This document shows, piece by piece, positions 28,229-37,799 of a stretch of DNA of 64,000 nucleotides. The DNA is from Gammaproteobacteria bacterium. GTDB taxonomy: Bacteria; Pseudomonadota; Gammaproteobacteria; Pseudomonadales; Pseudomonadaceae. The number at the start of each line of letters is the position of its first letter. Within the stretch, counting starts at the first letter, position 1. Under the pieces are notes generated by a model, which did no database searches, was not told the origin of the DNA, and worked only from the letters and a program-made list of their open reading frames with translations. The DNA lies in the NCBI GenBank assembly GCA_012728415.1, contig JAAYFD010000047.1, positions 1 to 64,000 on the forward strand, written 5' to 3'. The translations under genes were made by a program, and so were the position numbers.

Positions 28229-30634
28229 ATGAAAACAATGATTGAACTGCCCCTGTTGCCCTTGCGTGATGTGGTGGTTTATCCGCATATGGTCATTCCC
28301 CTGTTTGTTGGGCGGCCCAAGTCAATCAAGGCGCTCGAGGCGGCCATGGTTGGTGAAAAGCAGGTTCTGCTGGTGGCCCAGAAAAATCCGGCTACGGACG
28401 ATCCGGGCCTGGATGAAGTGCACGCGCAGGGTACGGTTGCCAATATCTTGCAGATGCTCAAGTTGCCGGATGGCACTGTCAAGGTGCTGGCTGAAGGAAA
28501 GTCGCGGGCACGCATTCTCTCCAGCTTGGGCGAAGAAGAGGGTTATCAGCAGGTTCGCGCCGAAACAGAACGCGAGCCAGAACCTCTGGCCGAAACGGAA
28601 AATACTGTATTGCGGCGTGTACTGCTGGATCAGTTTGAAGAGTACGCCAAGCATGGTCGCAAGGTGCCGGCCGAATTTATCAGCAGCCTGGCAGATGTTG
28701 AAGACGTATCCCGGCTGGCTGATCTGCTGGCTGCCCAGATGAGCCTGCAACTGGAGCAAAAACAGGAGATTCTTGAGCTGGACGACATAGTAGCGCGCAC
28801 CGAGAAGCTGATGGAGTTCCTTGATGCCGAGCTTGACCTGCAGCGGATGGAAAAGCGCATCCGTGGCCGCGTCAAGAAGCAGATGGAGCGCAGTCAGCGT
28901 GACTACTATCTGAACGAGCAAATGAAAGCGATCCAGAAGGAGCTGGGCGAAGACGAGGATGGTCATAACGAGGTCGAGGCGTTACGCAAACGCATTGCTG
29001 AAGCCAAAATGCCGCAAGAGGCGCTGGACAAGGCCAATGCCGAACTGAAAAAACTGCAACAGATGTCGCCCATGTCGGCTGAAGCTACGGTGGTGCGCAC
29101 CTATCTGGACTGGATGCTGAATGTGCCCTGGCACAAGCGTACCCGCGTGCGCTTGGACCTGGACAAGGCCGAAGAGGTGCTGAATGCTGATCACTATGGC
29201 CTGGAAGAGGTCAAGGAGCGCATTCTTGAATATCTGGCGGTACAGAAGCGGGTGCGCAAGCTGAAAGGGCCCATCCTGTGCCTGGTGGGGCCACCTGGCG
29301 TGGGCAAGACATCACTGGCCGAATCCATCGCCCGCTCCACCAACCGCAAGTATGTACGCATGGCGTTGGGCGGTGTACGTGACGAAGCAGAAATTCGTGG
29401 TCACCGGCGCACCTACATTGGCTCCATGCCGGGTCGCCTGATTCAGCGGCTGAGCAAGGCTGGCGTGCGCAACCCACTGTTTTTGCTGGATGAAATCGAC
29501 AAGATGGCCAGCGACATGCGTGGCGATCCGGCATCGGCGTTGCTGGAAGTGCTGGACCCGGAACAAAACCACAGCTTCAATGACCACTACCTTGAAGTGG
29601 ACTACGACCTGTCTGACATCATGTTTGTCTGTACGGCCAACTCGATGAATATCCCGGGTCCGCTGCTGGACCGCATGGAGGTCATTCGCATCCCCGGCTA
29701 CACCGAAGACGAAAAGCTCAATATTGCGCAAAAGTACCTGGTACCCAAGCAGCGCAAGGCCAATGGCCTGAAAGAGAAGGAGATGACCATCAGTGATGAG
29801 GCAATCCTGGATGTTGTACGGTTTTATACCCGCGAGGCCGGTGTGCGCGGGCTGGAACGCCAGATCGCCAAGATTTGCCGCAAGCTGGTGAAAAAGCACC
29901 AGGACAGTAAAAACCTCCGGCTTGAAGTGGTACCGGAAATGCTTGAAGAGCTGCTTGGGGTGCGCAAGTTCCGTTACGGCCTTGCCGAGAGCGAAAACCA
30001 GGTTGGGCGCGTGACGGGGCTGGCCTGGACCCAGGTCGGCGGCGAGCTGCTGACCATCGAGACGGCCACCATGCCGGGCAAGGGTCAGCTGATCAAGACC
30101 GGATCACTGGGCGATGTCATGGCGGAATCCATGACGGCGGCCATGACTGTGGTGCGCAGCCGTGCGCAGGCATTGGGCATTGCGCCCAATTTCTATGAAA
30201 AGACGGATGTGCACATTCATATGCCTGAGGGTGCCACGCCGAAAGACGGCCCCAGTGCCGGGATCGGCCTGTGCACGGCGCTGGTATCGTCCTTGACGAA
30301 GATTCCAGTGCGTGCGGATGTCGCCATGACTGGCGAAATCACCCTGCGTGGCGAAGTGCTGGCTATTGGCGGCCTGAAAGAAAAGTTGCTGGCAGCCCAT
30401 CGCGGTGGCATCAAAACTATCGTAATTCCTGAAGAAAACCAGGCAGATCTGAAGGAGATCCCGGACAATATCAAAGCGGACCTTGATATCCGTGCTGTAA
30501 AATGGATTGATGAAGTGCTGGCAATCGCTCTACAATATGCACCCGAGCCATTGGCTGACGCCGAAGTAGAGCTGCTAATGCAGCGGGACCAGGCCGGGAG
30601 CGAGCCTTCAGGAGAGCGTCGCAGGACGCACTGA
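28229..30634 (+). CDS. lon: ATP-dependent protease Lon
   Basis: An 801-aa LonA hexameric protease. In order: N-terminal substrate-binding domain (ELPLLPLRDVVVYPHM), coiled-coil region (about residues 190-300), AAA+ module with Walker A GPPGVGKTS and Walker B FLLDEIDKM, and protease domain with the Ser-Lys dyad (TPKDGPSAGIGL and GGLKEKLLAAHRGGI). ATG 28229 follows GTGAG at eight bases; another ATG two codons upstream (28223) is possible but badly spaced. The protein clears misfolded and regulatory proteins. Confidence 0.98.
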   Translation: MKTMIELPLLPLRDVVVYPHMVIPLFVGRPKSIKALEAAMVGEKQVLLVAQKNPATDDPGLDEVHAQGTVANILQMLKLPDGTVKVLAEGKSRARILSSLGEEEGYQQVRAETEREPEPLAETENTVLRRVLLDQFEEYAKHGRKVPAEFISSLADVEDVSRLADLLAAQMSLQLEQKQEILELDDIVARTEKLMEFLDAELDLQRMEKRIRGRVKKQMERSQRDYYLNEQMKAIQKELGEDEDGHNEVEALRKRIAEAKMPQEALDKANAELKKLQQMSPMSAEATVVRTYLDWMLNVPWHKRTRVRLDLDKAEEVLNADHYGLEEVKERILEYLAVQKRVRKLKGPILCLVGPPGVGKTSLAESIARSTNRKYVRMALGGVRDEAEIRGHRRTYIGSMPGRLIQRLSKAGVRNPLFLLDEIDKMASDMRGDPASALLEVLDPEQNHSFNDHYLEVDYDLSDIMFVCTANSMNIPGPLLDRMEVIRIPGYTEDEKLNIAQKYLVPKQRKANGLKEKEMTISDEAILDVVRFYTREAGVRGLERQIAKICRKLVKKHQDSKNLRLEVVPEMLEELLGVRKFRYGLAESENQVGRVTGLAWTQVGGELLTIETATMPGKGQLIKTGSLGDVMAESMTAAMTVVRSRAQALGIAPNFYEKTDVHIHMPEGATPKDGPSAGIGLCTALVSSLTKIPVRADVAMTGEITLRGEVLAIGGLKEKLLAAHRGGIKTIVIPEENQADLKEIPDNIKADLDIRAVKWIDEVLAIALQYAPEPLADAEVELLMQRDQAGSEPSGERRRTH

Positions 30635-30767
30635 CAGCTGGATTTGCGAGGTTTATAGCAAGTTTGCGTGAAAGCGGGCTTGAAGTGTTGACGGAAGGTA
30701 AACAACTCATTATCTTGCACAACCATCGACGCGATTCTACGTTATGAATTCATAAGGGGATTTACGA

Positions 30768-31043
30768 GTGAACAAATCTGAACTGATTGAAAAAGTAGCA
30801 GCAGCTGCTGATCTGCCAAAAGCTGCTGCGGGTCGCGCACTGGACGCGGTACTGGAAAGCGTGACCGAAGCCCTGAAAGAGGGTGACTCCGTTGTGCTGG
30901 TAGGCTTTGGTACTTTTTCTGTAAAGGATCGCGCAGCCCGTACCGGCCGTAATCCGCAAACCGGAAAAACTATCGAAATCCCCGCAGCCAGGGTTCCTGG
31001 CTTCAAGGCAGGCAAGGCGCTGAAGGATGCTGTAAACGCCTGA
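30768..31043 (+). CDS. hupB: DNA-binding protein HU-beta
   Basis: A 91-aa HU/IHF-family nucleoid protein. It has the HU arm [27 protein letters not shown] and an N-terminal dimerisation helix pair ([31 protein letters not shown]). GTG 30768 follows AAGGGG. It sits between lon and ppiD, as in E. coli and Pseudomonas, and has its own terminator. Confidence 0.98.
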   Translation: MNKSELIEKVAAAADLPKAAAGRALDAVLESVTEALKEGDSVVLVGFGTFSVKDRAARTGRNPQTGKTIEIPAARVPGFKAGKALKDAVNA

Positions 31044-31087
31044 TTCCGGGCGTGATGTAGCTTGGCCTGCCAACAGGTCGACTGAAA

Positions 31088-31121
31088 CAAAGGCGCATCT
31101 GTAGGTGCGCCTTTGTTTTTT
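31088..31121 (+). terminator. Rho-independent terminator of hupB
   Basis: CAAAGGCGCA (31088-31097) pairs with TGCGCCTTTG (31106-31115) and TTTTTT follows directly. Confidence 0.93.
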
Positions 31122-31152
31122 GTATTTATCATTGCGCCAGTCCGGAGGATTT

Positions 31153-33009
31153 ATGCTGCAAAATATCAGGGACCGCTCAACCAGTTGGATTTCCAAGGTC
31201 ATTGTCGGGCTGATTGTTGTCCTGCTTTCGTTTACCGGGTTTGAAGCCATCATGAGCTCAACCAGCAACCGCAATAATGCGGCCAAGGTTAATGGTGAAG
31301 AAATTACCCATGACGAGCTGGCACAGGAAAAAAGCCTTCAACAGCGACAGATGGCCCAGCAGTTTGGTGCTGACTTTGATATGGGTGCGCTGGATGACAA
31401 GCTCCTCACCGAAATGGCCCTGAAGACGCTGATCAGCCGCAAGCTGTTGCTGCAGGCAGCAGCCGACTCTGGCATTGTCAGCTCGACAGCAGCCGTTGAC
31501 AGTTTCATTTTGCAGTTTCCCGAGTTTCAGCAAGATGGCCGGTTTGATGCCCAGCGTTTCGATCAGGTATTGCGCCAGATGGGTTACGGGCGGATGCAGT
31601 TTCGCGCCATGCTGGAGCAGGACATCAAGCTGGGTCAGCTACAGAGCGGCATCATCAACAGTGCTTTTGTGACAGAGCAGGAAGCCGAAGCGTTTGCCCG
31701 TCTTGAGCGTCAAACCCGTGATTTTTCCATGACCCGCTTCAGCCCGGAGCTTGATGCTGTCGAGATCGCAGACGTGGATATCGAAGCATATTATCAGTCT
31801 TCCCTGGAGCGTTTCATGACGCCGGAACAGGTCAGGCTGGACTATATCGAACTGAGCAAGCCCACACTGGCATCACGCATTGAAGTGAGCGAAGAAGAAA
31901 TTCGCGACGGCTACGAAGCAGCCATTGCCAATCTTGCCGAGCAGCGTCGTGCCGCGCACATCCTGATCGAAGTGGATGACAGCAAAGATGAGACAGCAGG
32001 CCTGGAGAAGGTTCTTGAGGTGGCAGCCCGTATTGATGCCGGCGAGGATTTTGCCGAACTGGCCCGAACCCTGTCTGATGACGCAGGCTCGGCGGATGAA
32101 GGCGGTGATCTGGGCTTTGCCGGGCCGGATGTATACGAGCCGGAGTTTGAGGAGGCCCTGTATGCACTGGCCAAGGGTGAGGTATCAAAGCCGGTCCGGA
32201 CGGACTTTGGCTGGCACCTGATCAAGCTGCTTGATGTGCAGGAAGCCGAGATTCCACCGCTGGAAGAAATGCGCGCCAGCCTGATGCAGGATGTGCGGGC
32301 CAACAAAGTCGAGCAGCAGTTTGTTGAGCTGGTGGACGACCTTGAAAGTGCCGCCTATGAGGCAGCAGATTTGCAGCAGCCGGCCCATGAGCTGGGTCTT
32401 GAAGTCAAGCAGAGTCCGGCCTTTGGCCGAGATGGCGGTGAGGGCATTTTTGCCAATCGCCAGGTGATTGAAGCGGCTTTCAGCGAAGAGGTGCTGGAAG
32501 AGGGATCCAACAGTCATGCACTTGAGCTGGATGCCGACACGGTGGTGGTTTTGCGCGTTCGTGAACATCTGAAGCCGGAGCAAATTCCGCTCGAAGACGT
32601 ACGTGAAGACATTGGCAACCTGCTGCGCATGGAGCGGGCTGGCGAACAAACCCGCGATCAGGGTGAGGCATTGCTGGCAGCATTGCGCGAAGGCAAGGCA
32701 GAAGCCACTCCTGACTGGGAGCGTGTCGAAGCAGCTACACGCATGCAGGAAGGCATTGAGCCTCAGCTGTTGCAGCAGGTGTTTCGCATGCCGCGCCCGG
32801 AAGATGGCGAGTTCACTTATAGTGGAGTCAGCTTGTCCGATGGCAGCTTTGTGGTCCTGCGCCTGAGCGGTGTCAGCACCCCGGAGGATGCCGTGTCAGC
32901 TGACCAGCTAAAAGAGCTGCGTGATATTCTGGCATCAAGGCAGGGGCAAAGTGATTTTGCCGCGTTCAGCCGCCAGCTGGAGCAGGATGCCAAAATCGAG
33001 AAGTTCTGA
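31153..33009 (+). CDS. ppiD: Periplasmic folding chaperone PpiD (SurA-like, parvulin domain)
   Basis: A 618-aa protein anchored by one N-terminal helix (about residues 13-34, VIVGLIVVLLSFTGF), with a SurA_N-3-type chaperone domain and one parvulin domain at about residues 265-365 (RRAAHILIEV to DFGWHLIKL, including DEGGDLGFAG). PpiD works at the Sec translocon exit to help outer-membrane and periplasmic proteins fold. ATG 31153 follows GGAGGATTT; the longer frame from 31105 overlaps the hupB terminator. Confidence 0.96.
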   Translation: MLQNIRDRSTSWISKVIVGLIVVLLSFTGFEAIMSSTSNRNNAAKVNGEEITHDELAQEKSLQQRQMAQQFGADFDMGALDDKLLTEMALKTLISRKLLLQAAADSGIVSSTAAVDSFILQFPEFQQDGRFDAQRFDQVLRQMGYGRMQFRAMLEQDIKLGQLQSGIINSAFVTEQEAEAFARLERQTRDFSMTRFSPELDAVEIADVDIEAYYQSSLERFMTPEQVRLDYIELSKPTLASRIEVSEEEIRDGYEAAIANLAEQRRAAHILIEVDDSKDETAGLEKVLEVAARIDAGEDFAELARTLSDDAGSADEGGDLGFAGPDVYEPEFEEALYALAKGEVSKPVRTDFGWHLIKLLDVQEAEIPPLEEMRASLMQDVRANKVEQQFVELVDDLESAAYEAADLQQPAHELGLEVKQSPAFGRDGGEGIFANRQVIEAAFSEEVLEEGSNSHALELDADTVVVLRVREHLKPEQIPLEDVREDIGNLLRMERAGEQTRDQGEALLAALREGKAEATPDWERVEAATRMQEGIEPQLLQQVFRMPRPEDGEFTYSGVSLSDGSFVVLRLSGVSTPEDAVSADQLKELRDILASRQGQSDFAAFSRQLEQDAKIEKF

Positions 33010-33022
33010 CTTGAGAACGAAT

Positions 33023-33057
33023 AAAAACCGCAGTCCGTATGGGCTGCGGTTTTTTTG
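33023..33057 (+). terminator. Rho-independent terminator of ppiD
   Basis: AAAAACCGCAG and CTGCGGTTTTT pair perfectly and are followed by a T run. Confidence 0.93.
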
Positions 33058-33228
33058 TGCCGGTTGATCAGCCTTTTGGTTCTGCGATCTCATGCAGGAC
33101 CAGTGGAGCAGGGTGTTGGCTGAGCGACTCGCTGTCCCGGCTGTGCCTGACAGTGGGTGCGCCTTTTGCTACAAGAGAAACAGCGGCAGTGTTATTTTGC
33201 GTGCGGTGAAACGGAGTCGCATGACCGG

Positions 33229-33262
33229 AAAACAAAAACCGCGACACAGGGCCGCGGTTTTC
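33229..33262 (-). terminator. Rho-independent terminator of fabI and the Yej operon
   Basis: On the minus strand, AAAACCGCG (33261-33253) pairs with CGCGGTTTT (33243-33235) and TGTTTT follows. It lies 20 bp after the fabI stop and closes the long minus-strand operon. About 170 bp without visible features separate it from the ppiD terminator. Confidence 0.88.
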
Positions 33263-33281
33263 GGGTGGCAAAAGAGAGGGC

Positions 33282-34076
33282 TTACTCTTCAATGGCACCC
33301 ATGGCGGTGGTGTTGAAGCCGCCATCGACATAGAGGATCTCACCACTGATGCCGGAGGCCAGGTCGGAGCAGAGGAAGGCACCCGCGTTGCCGACTTCTT
33401 CGATGGTGACATTGCGGCGCAGCGGGGTCTGCGCTTCGTTGGCGCTGAGCATCTTGCGGAAGTTTTTGATGCCGGATGCAGCCAGGGTACGGATCGGGCC
33501 GGCGGATACCGCGTTGACGCGGGTGCCTTCCGGGCCCATGCTGGCGGCCAGGTAGCGCACGCCGGCTTCCAGACTGGCCTTGGCCAGACCCATGACATTG
33601 TAGTTGGGCATGGTACGTACCGAACCCAGATAGGTCAGGGTCAGCAGGCTGCCATTGCGGCCTTTCATCATTTCACGGCCGGCTTTGGCCAGAGCAATGA
33701 AGCTGTAGGCGCTGATGTCGTGGGCAATTTTGAAGCCTTCGCGGGTGGTCACTTCAGCAAAGTTACCGTCCAGCTGGTCGCCTGGGGCAAAGCCGACGGA
33801 ATGCACGATGCAGTCCAGACCGTCCCATTTTTTCGACAACTCTTCGAATACCTTGGCGATGTCTTCATCGCTGGTCACGTCGCACGGGAAGCAGAGATCG
33901 GCACTGGAGCCCCATTGCTCGGCAAAGCCTTCCACACGGCCCCTGAGCTTTTCGTTCTGGTAGGTGAATGCCAGTTCGGCGCCTTCACGGTGCATTGCTT
34001 CGGCAATCCCCGAAGCAATGGACAACTTGCTGGCCACACCGACAATCAGAACTTTCTTTCCTTTCATGAAACCCAT
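33282..34076 (-). CDS. fabI: Enoyl-[acyl-carrier-protein] reductase (NADH)
   Basis: FabI makes the last reduction in each round of fatty-acid elongation. The 264-aa SDR-type enzyme shows the cofactor region [20 protein letters not shown] and the catalytic YNVMGLAK motif (Tyr and Lys). The substrate-binding loop follows ([19 protein letters not shown]). It starts only 16 bp after the yejF-like stop with AAGGGGAAT before the ATG, so it is most likely the last gene of the peptide-transporter operon. Confidence 0.97.
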   Translation of the reverse strand: MGFMKGKKVLIVGVASKLSIASGIAEAMHREGAELAFTYQNEKLRGRVEGFAEQWGSSADLCFPCDVTSDEDIAKVFEELSKKWDGLDCIVHSVGFAPGDQLDGNFAEVTTREGFKIAHDISAYSFIALAKAGREMMKGRNGSLLTLTYLGSVRTMPNYNVMGLAKASLEAGVRYLAASMGPEGTRVNAVSAGPIRTLAASGIKNFRKMLSANEAQTPLRRNVTIEEVGNAGAFLCSDLASGISGEILYVDGGFNTTAMGAIEE

Positions 34077-34092
34077 GGTATTCCCCTTGGTT

Positions 34093-35718
34093 TTAGTTGG
34101 TTACGCTGGCCGGAGCTGAAACAAAAGCAGCCTCCAGCAACTGTTGCGTGTACGGATGTTGTGGTGCGCCAAACACCTGTTCGGCATCACCCTGTTCAAC
34201 GACCTGGCCCTTGTGCATCACCAGCAGCTGGTGGCTGACGGCTCTGACGACGGCCAGGTCATGGCTGATGAATACGTAGGTCAAATCATACTTCAACTGC
34301 AATTCGCGCAGTAAATCCACCACTTGGCACTGTACGCTGCGGTCCAGCGCCGAGGTTGGCTCATCCAGCAGGATCAGCTGCGGACGCAAAACCAGTGCCC
34401 GCGCAATGGCGATGCGCTGGCGCTGGCCGCCGGAAAACTCGTGCGGATAGCGATGCCGGGTGTTCGGGTCGAGCCCGACATCCTGCAGGGCCTGAATGAT
34501 TGCCTGTTCTTGTTCGGCGGGGCTGCCCATGGCATGAATGCGCAAACCTTCGCCGACAATCTCTGAGACGCTCATTCTCGGGCTCAGGCTACCAAAAGGA
34601 TCCTGAAAAACCACCTGAATCTGTTTGCGCCAGGGCCGCAGCTGCTTTTGGTTCAGAGGATCCAGCGCTTGCCCGGCAAATTCGATGCGTCCCCGGCTGC
34701 TGATCAGGCGCAAAATGGCCAGCCCAAGAGTGGATTTGCCCGAGCCGCTTTCACCGACCACGCCCAGTGTCTGGCCACGGCGCAGCTGCAGGCTGATGCC
34801 GTCCACTGCCTTGATGTGATCCACCGTGCGTTGCAGGATGCCGGCCTTGACCGGAAACCAGACGCGCAGGTCGTCCACCTGCAACAGGGTTTCACCGGCG
34901 GTGGTGGCTGCCGGGCCGCCGCCGGGTTCGGCGGCGAGCAGGGCACGGGTATAGGGATGCTGCGGATGGTCAAACAACTCGACACAGGGGCGGTTTTCGA
35001 CACCCAGGCCATTTTGCATGACACATACCTGATCAGCGACGCGCCGCACCATGTTCAAGTCATGGCTGATCAGCAGGATGGCCATGCCCAGCTGTTGCTG
35101 GAGTTTTTTCAGTAATGCGAGAATTTTCTGCTGAACGGTAACATCCAGTGCGGTGGTAGGCTCGTCGGCAATCAGGATTTCCGGTTCGTTGGCCAGCGCC
35201 ATGGCAATCATTACCCGCTGCCGCTGGCCGCCGGACAGCTCGTGCGGATAGGCGTGCAGGCGCTTTTCCGGCTCGCGGATCTCGACCAGCCGGAGCAGCT
35301 CAAGGGTACGCGCTGCTGCTTCTGCCTTGCCCAGCCCCTTGTGCTGTTGCAGTATTTCGCTGATCTGCCTGCCCACTGTATGCAGCGGGTTGAGGGCGCT
35401 CATTGGCTCCTGAAAAATCATTGCGATACGGTTGCCGCGAATCTTGCGCATCTGCCGCTCGCTGGCCTGCAGCAGGTCCTGGCCCTGATAGCTGATGCTG
35501 CCCTGCGGATGCCGTGCTGTGCTCGGCAGCAGGCGCAAAATGGAGTGAGCGGTAACCGACTTGCCCGAGCCGCTTTCGCCGACCAGTGCCAGGGTCTTGC
35601 CTGGCTCCAGCCGGAAGCTGACCGATCGTACTGCCTGCGTATGACCGGCAGCGGTGACAAAGTCTACGGCCAGCTCACACACTTCCAGCAGGGGCTTATT
35701 TTCTGGGGTCGAATGCAT
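34093..35718 (-). CDS. yejF: ABC transporter, double ATP-binding subunit (YejF-like)
   Basis: A 541-aa protein with two complete ABC ATPase domains in one chain: Walker [12 protein letters not shown] with [12 protein letters not shown], then [11 protein letters not shown] with [12 protein letters not shown]. This fusion is typical of YejF of the YejABEF peptide importer, which takes up microcin C and other oligopeptides. Its start overlaps the end of the permease gene by 23 bp, so the two are translationally coupled. Confidence 0.93.
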   Translation of the reverse strand: MHSTPENKPLLEVCELAVDFVTAAGHTQAVRSVSFRLEPGKTLALVGESGSGKSVTAHSILRLLPSTARHPQGSISYQGQDLLQASERQMRKIRGNRIAMIFQEPMSALNPLHTVGRQISEILQQHKGLGKAEAAARTLELLRLVEIREPEKRLHAYPHELSGGQRQRVMIAMALANEPEILIADEPTTALDVTVQQKILALLKKLQQQLGMAILLISHDLNMVRRVADQVCVMQNGLGVENRPCVELFDHPQHPYTRALLAAEPGGGPAATTAGETLLQVDDLRVWFPVKAGILQRTVDHIKAVDGISLQLRRGQTLGVVGESGSGKSTLGLAILRLISSRGRIEFAGQALDPLNQKQLRPWRKQIQVVFQDPFGSLSPRMSVSEIVGEGLRIHAMGSPAEQEQAIIQALQDVGLDPNTRHRYPHEFSGGQRQRIAIARALVLRPQLILLDEPTSALDRSVQCQVVDLLRELQLKYDLTYVFISHDLAVVRAVSHQLLVMHKGQVVEQGDAEQVFGAPQHPYTQQLLEAAFVSAPASVTN

Positions 35719-36715
35719 CGCGTGCGGCCTCCCCGATAAATACCAGCAAACTCAGCAATATGGCCAGCACGGCAAAGGCGGTGATGCCCAGCCAGGGCGC
35801 CTGCAGGTTGGCCTTGCCCTGGGCCACCAGCTCGCCCAGCGAAGGCGAGCCCGGCGGCAGGCCAAAGCCGAGAAAATCCAGCGCGGTCAGGGTGCCGATG
35901 GCGCCAGTGATGATGAAGGGCATATAGGTCATGGTGGAAACCATGGCGTTGGGCAGAATATGGCGGAACATGATCGCGCTGTCACGCATGCCCAATGCCC
36001 GGGCGGCGCGTACATATTCCAGGTTGCGCCCGCGTAAAAATTCGGCCCGCACCAGATCAACCAGGCTCATCCAGGAAAACAGCAGCATGATGCCCAGCAA
36101 CCACCAGAAATTGGGCTGGATAAAGCTGGCCATGATGATCAGCAGGTAGAGCACCGGCAGCCCGGACCAGATTTCCAGAAAGCGCTGGCCGGCCAGATCC
36201 ACCCAGCCGCCATAGAAACCCTGCAGGGCTCCGGCCATTACACCCAGCACCGAGCTGCACAGGGTCAGCGTCAGGGCAAACAGCACCGAAATACGCAGGC
36301 CGTAGATGACCCGGGCGAGGACATCACGTCCCTGGTCATCGGTACCTAGCCAGTTTACACCTGAGGGCGGGGCAGGCGCTGGTACGTCCAGCTCGTAGTT
36401 GATGCTGTCGTAGCTGAAGGGAATCGGCGGCCACAGCATCCAGCCGCCTTTTTCGGCAATCAGCTCCTGGATGTAAGGGCTTTTATAGTTGGCCTGCAGT
36501 GGAAGCTCGCCGCCAAACTCGGTTTCTGCGTAACGCTTGAACACCGGAAAATACCAGCTGCTGTCGTAGCGCAACACCAGCGGCTTGTCGTTGGCGATCA
36601 GTTCGGCACCCAGGCTGAGCACAAACAGCACCAGAAACAGCCACAGGGAATACCAGCCACGGCGATGGGCCTTGAACTGGGCAAAGCGCCGCTGATTGAC
36701 CGGAGACAATGCCAT
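35696..36715 (-). CDS. yejE: ABC transporter permease (YejE-like)
   Basis: A 339-aa DppC/YejE-family inner-membrane permease with the family N-terminus (LSPVNQRRFAQFKAHRRGWYSLW) and the EAA loop that docks the ATPase (EYVRAARALGMRDSAIMFRHILPN). ATG 36715 follows AGGGGGTAACGCC; the frame is open further upstream but inside the next gene. It lies four bases after the yejB-like stop. Confidence 0.93.
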   Translation of the reverse strand: MALSPVNQRRFAQFKAHRRGWYSLWLFLVLFVLSLGAELIANDKPLVLRYDSSWYFPVFKRYAETEFGGELPLQANYKSPYIQELIAEKGGWMLWPPIPFSYDSINYELDVPAPAPPSGVNWLGTDDQGRDVLARVIYGLRISVLFALTLTLCSSVLGVMAGALQGFYGGWVDLAGQRFLEIWSGLPVLYLLIIMASFIQPNFWWLLGIMLLFSWMSLVDLVRAEFLRGRNLEYVRAARALGMRDSAIMFRHILPNAMVSTMTYMPFIITGAIGTLTALDFLGFGLPPGSPSLGELVAQGKANLQAPWLGITAFAVLAILLSLLVFIGEAARDAFDPRK

Positions 36716-36719
36716 GGCG

Positions 36720-37799
36720 TTACCCCCTGCTTGAGAAGTCGATGCGGGGGTCCACCAGTGTATAGGTGATGTCGCCAATCAGTTTGACCAGCAGCCCCAG
36801 CAGGGTGAACAGAAACAGCGTGCCGAACACCACCGGGTAATCCCGGTTGATGGCCGCCTCAAAGCTGAGCAGCCCCAGCCCGTCCAGCGAGAAGATCACT
36901 TCGATCAGCAGCGAGCCGGTAAAAAACATGCCGATAAAGGCAGCCGGAAAACCGGCAATGATGATCAGCATGGCATTGCGGAACACATGGCCATAGAGCA
37001 CACGGCGCTCGCTTAGCCCCTTGGCGCGGGCGGTGACCACATACTGCTTGTTGATTTCATCCAGAAAGCTGTTTTTGGTCAGCAGGGTCAGGGTGGCAAA
37101 GTTGCCGATCACCAGTGCGGTTACCGGCAGCGCCAGGTGCCAGAAATAGTCGCCAATCTGCCCCAGCAGGCTCAGTTCGTCAAAATTGGCCGAAGTCAGG
37201 CCGCGCAACGGGAACCAGCTCAGATAGCTGCCACCGGCGAACACCACCACCAGCAGGATGGCGAACAGAAATGCGGGAATTGCATAGCCCAGCACAATGG
37301 CAGTGCTGGTCCACATGTCGAAGGCGCTGCCATGGCGCACCGCCTTGCTGATCCCCAGGGGGATTGACACCAGGTACATCAGCAATGTGCTCCACAACCC
37401 CAGCGAAACAGATACCGGCATCTTCTCGATAATCAGTTCGGTGACCTTGGCGTCACGGAAAAAACTGTCACCGAAGTCGAAGCGGGCATAGTTTTTCAGC
37501 ATGATCCAGAAACGTTCCGGTGCAGACTTGTCGAAGCCGTACATGCGTTCAATTTCGGCCACCAGATCCGGGTCCAGCCCCTGGGCACCGCGGTATTGGC
37601 TGCTGCCACCGACCTCGCTGCCGCCACCGGAAATGCGCCCGGTAGCGCCGCCGGCGGCACTGTCAAAGCCTTCCAGCTTGGCAATCATCTGTTCTACCGG
37701 GCCGCCAGGCGCAGCCTGGATGATGACAAAGTTGAGCAGCAGGATGCCGAACAGGGTGGGGATGATCAGCAGCAGACGTCGAATGATATAGGCAGCCAT
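36720..37799 (-). CDS. yejB: ABC transporter permease (YejB-like)
   Basis: A 359-aa DppB/YejB-family permease that pairs with YejE. The first helix is [24 protein letters not shown]. The insertion at about residues 40-70 ([28 protein letters not shown]) is the long periplasmic loop typical of YejB. The EAA loop reads [25 protein letters not shown]. Its start directly abuts the stop of the preceding binding-protein gene. Confidence 0.93.
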   Translation of the reverse strand: MAAYIIRRLLLIIPTLFGILLLNFVIIQAAPGGPVEQMIAKLEGFDSAAGGATGRISGGGSEVGGSSQYRGAQGLDPDLVAEIERMYGFDKSAPERFWIMLKNYARFDFGDSFFRDAKVTELIIEKMPVSVSLGLWSTLLMYLVSIPLGISKAVRHGSAFDMWTSTAIVLGYAIPAFLFAILLVVVFAGGSYLSWFPLRGLTSANFDELSLLGQIGDYFWHLALPVTALVIGNFATLTLLTKNSFLDEINKQYVVTARAKGLSERRVLYGHVFRNAMLIIIAGFPAAFIGMFFTGSLLIEVIFSLDGLGLLSFEAAINRDYPVVFGTLFLFTLLGLLVKLIGDITYTLVDPRIDFSSRG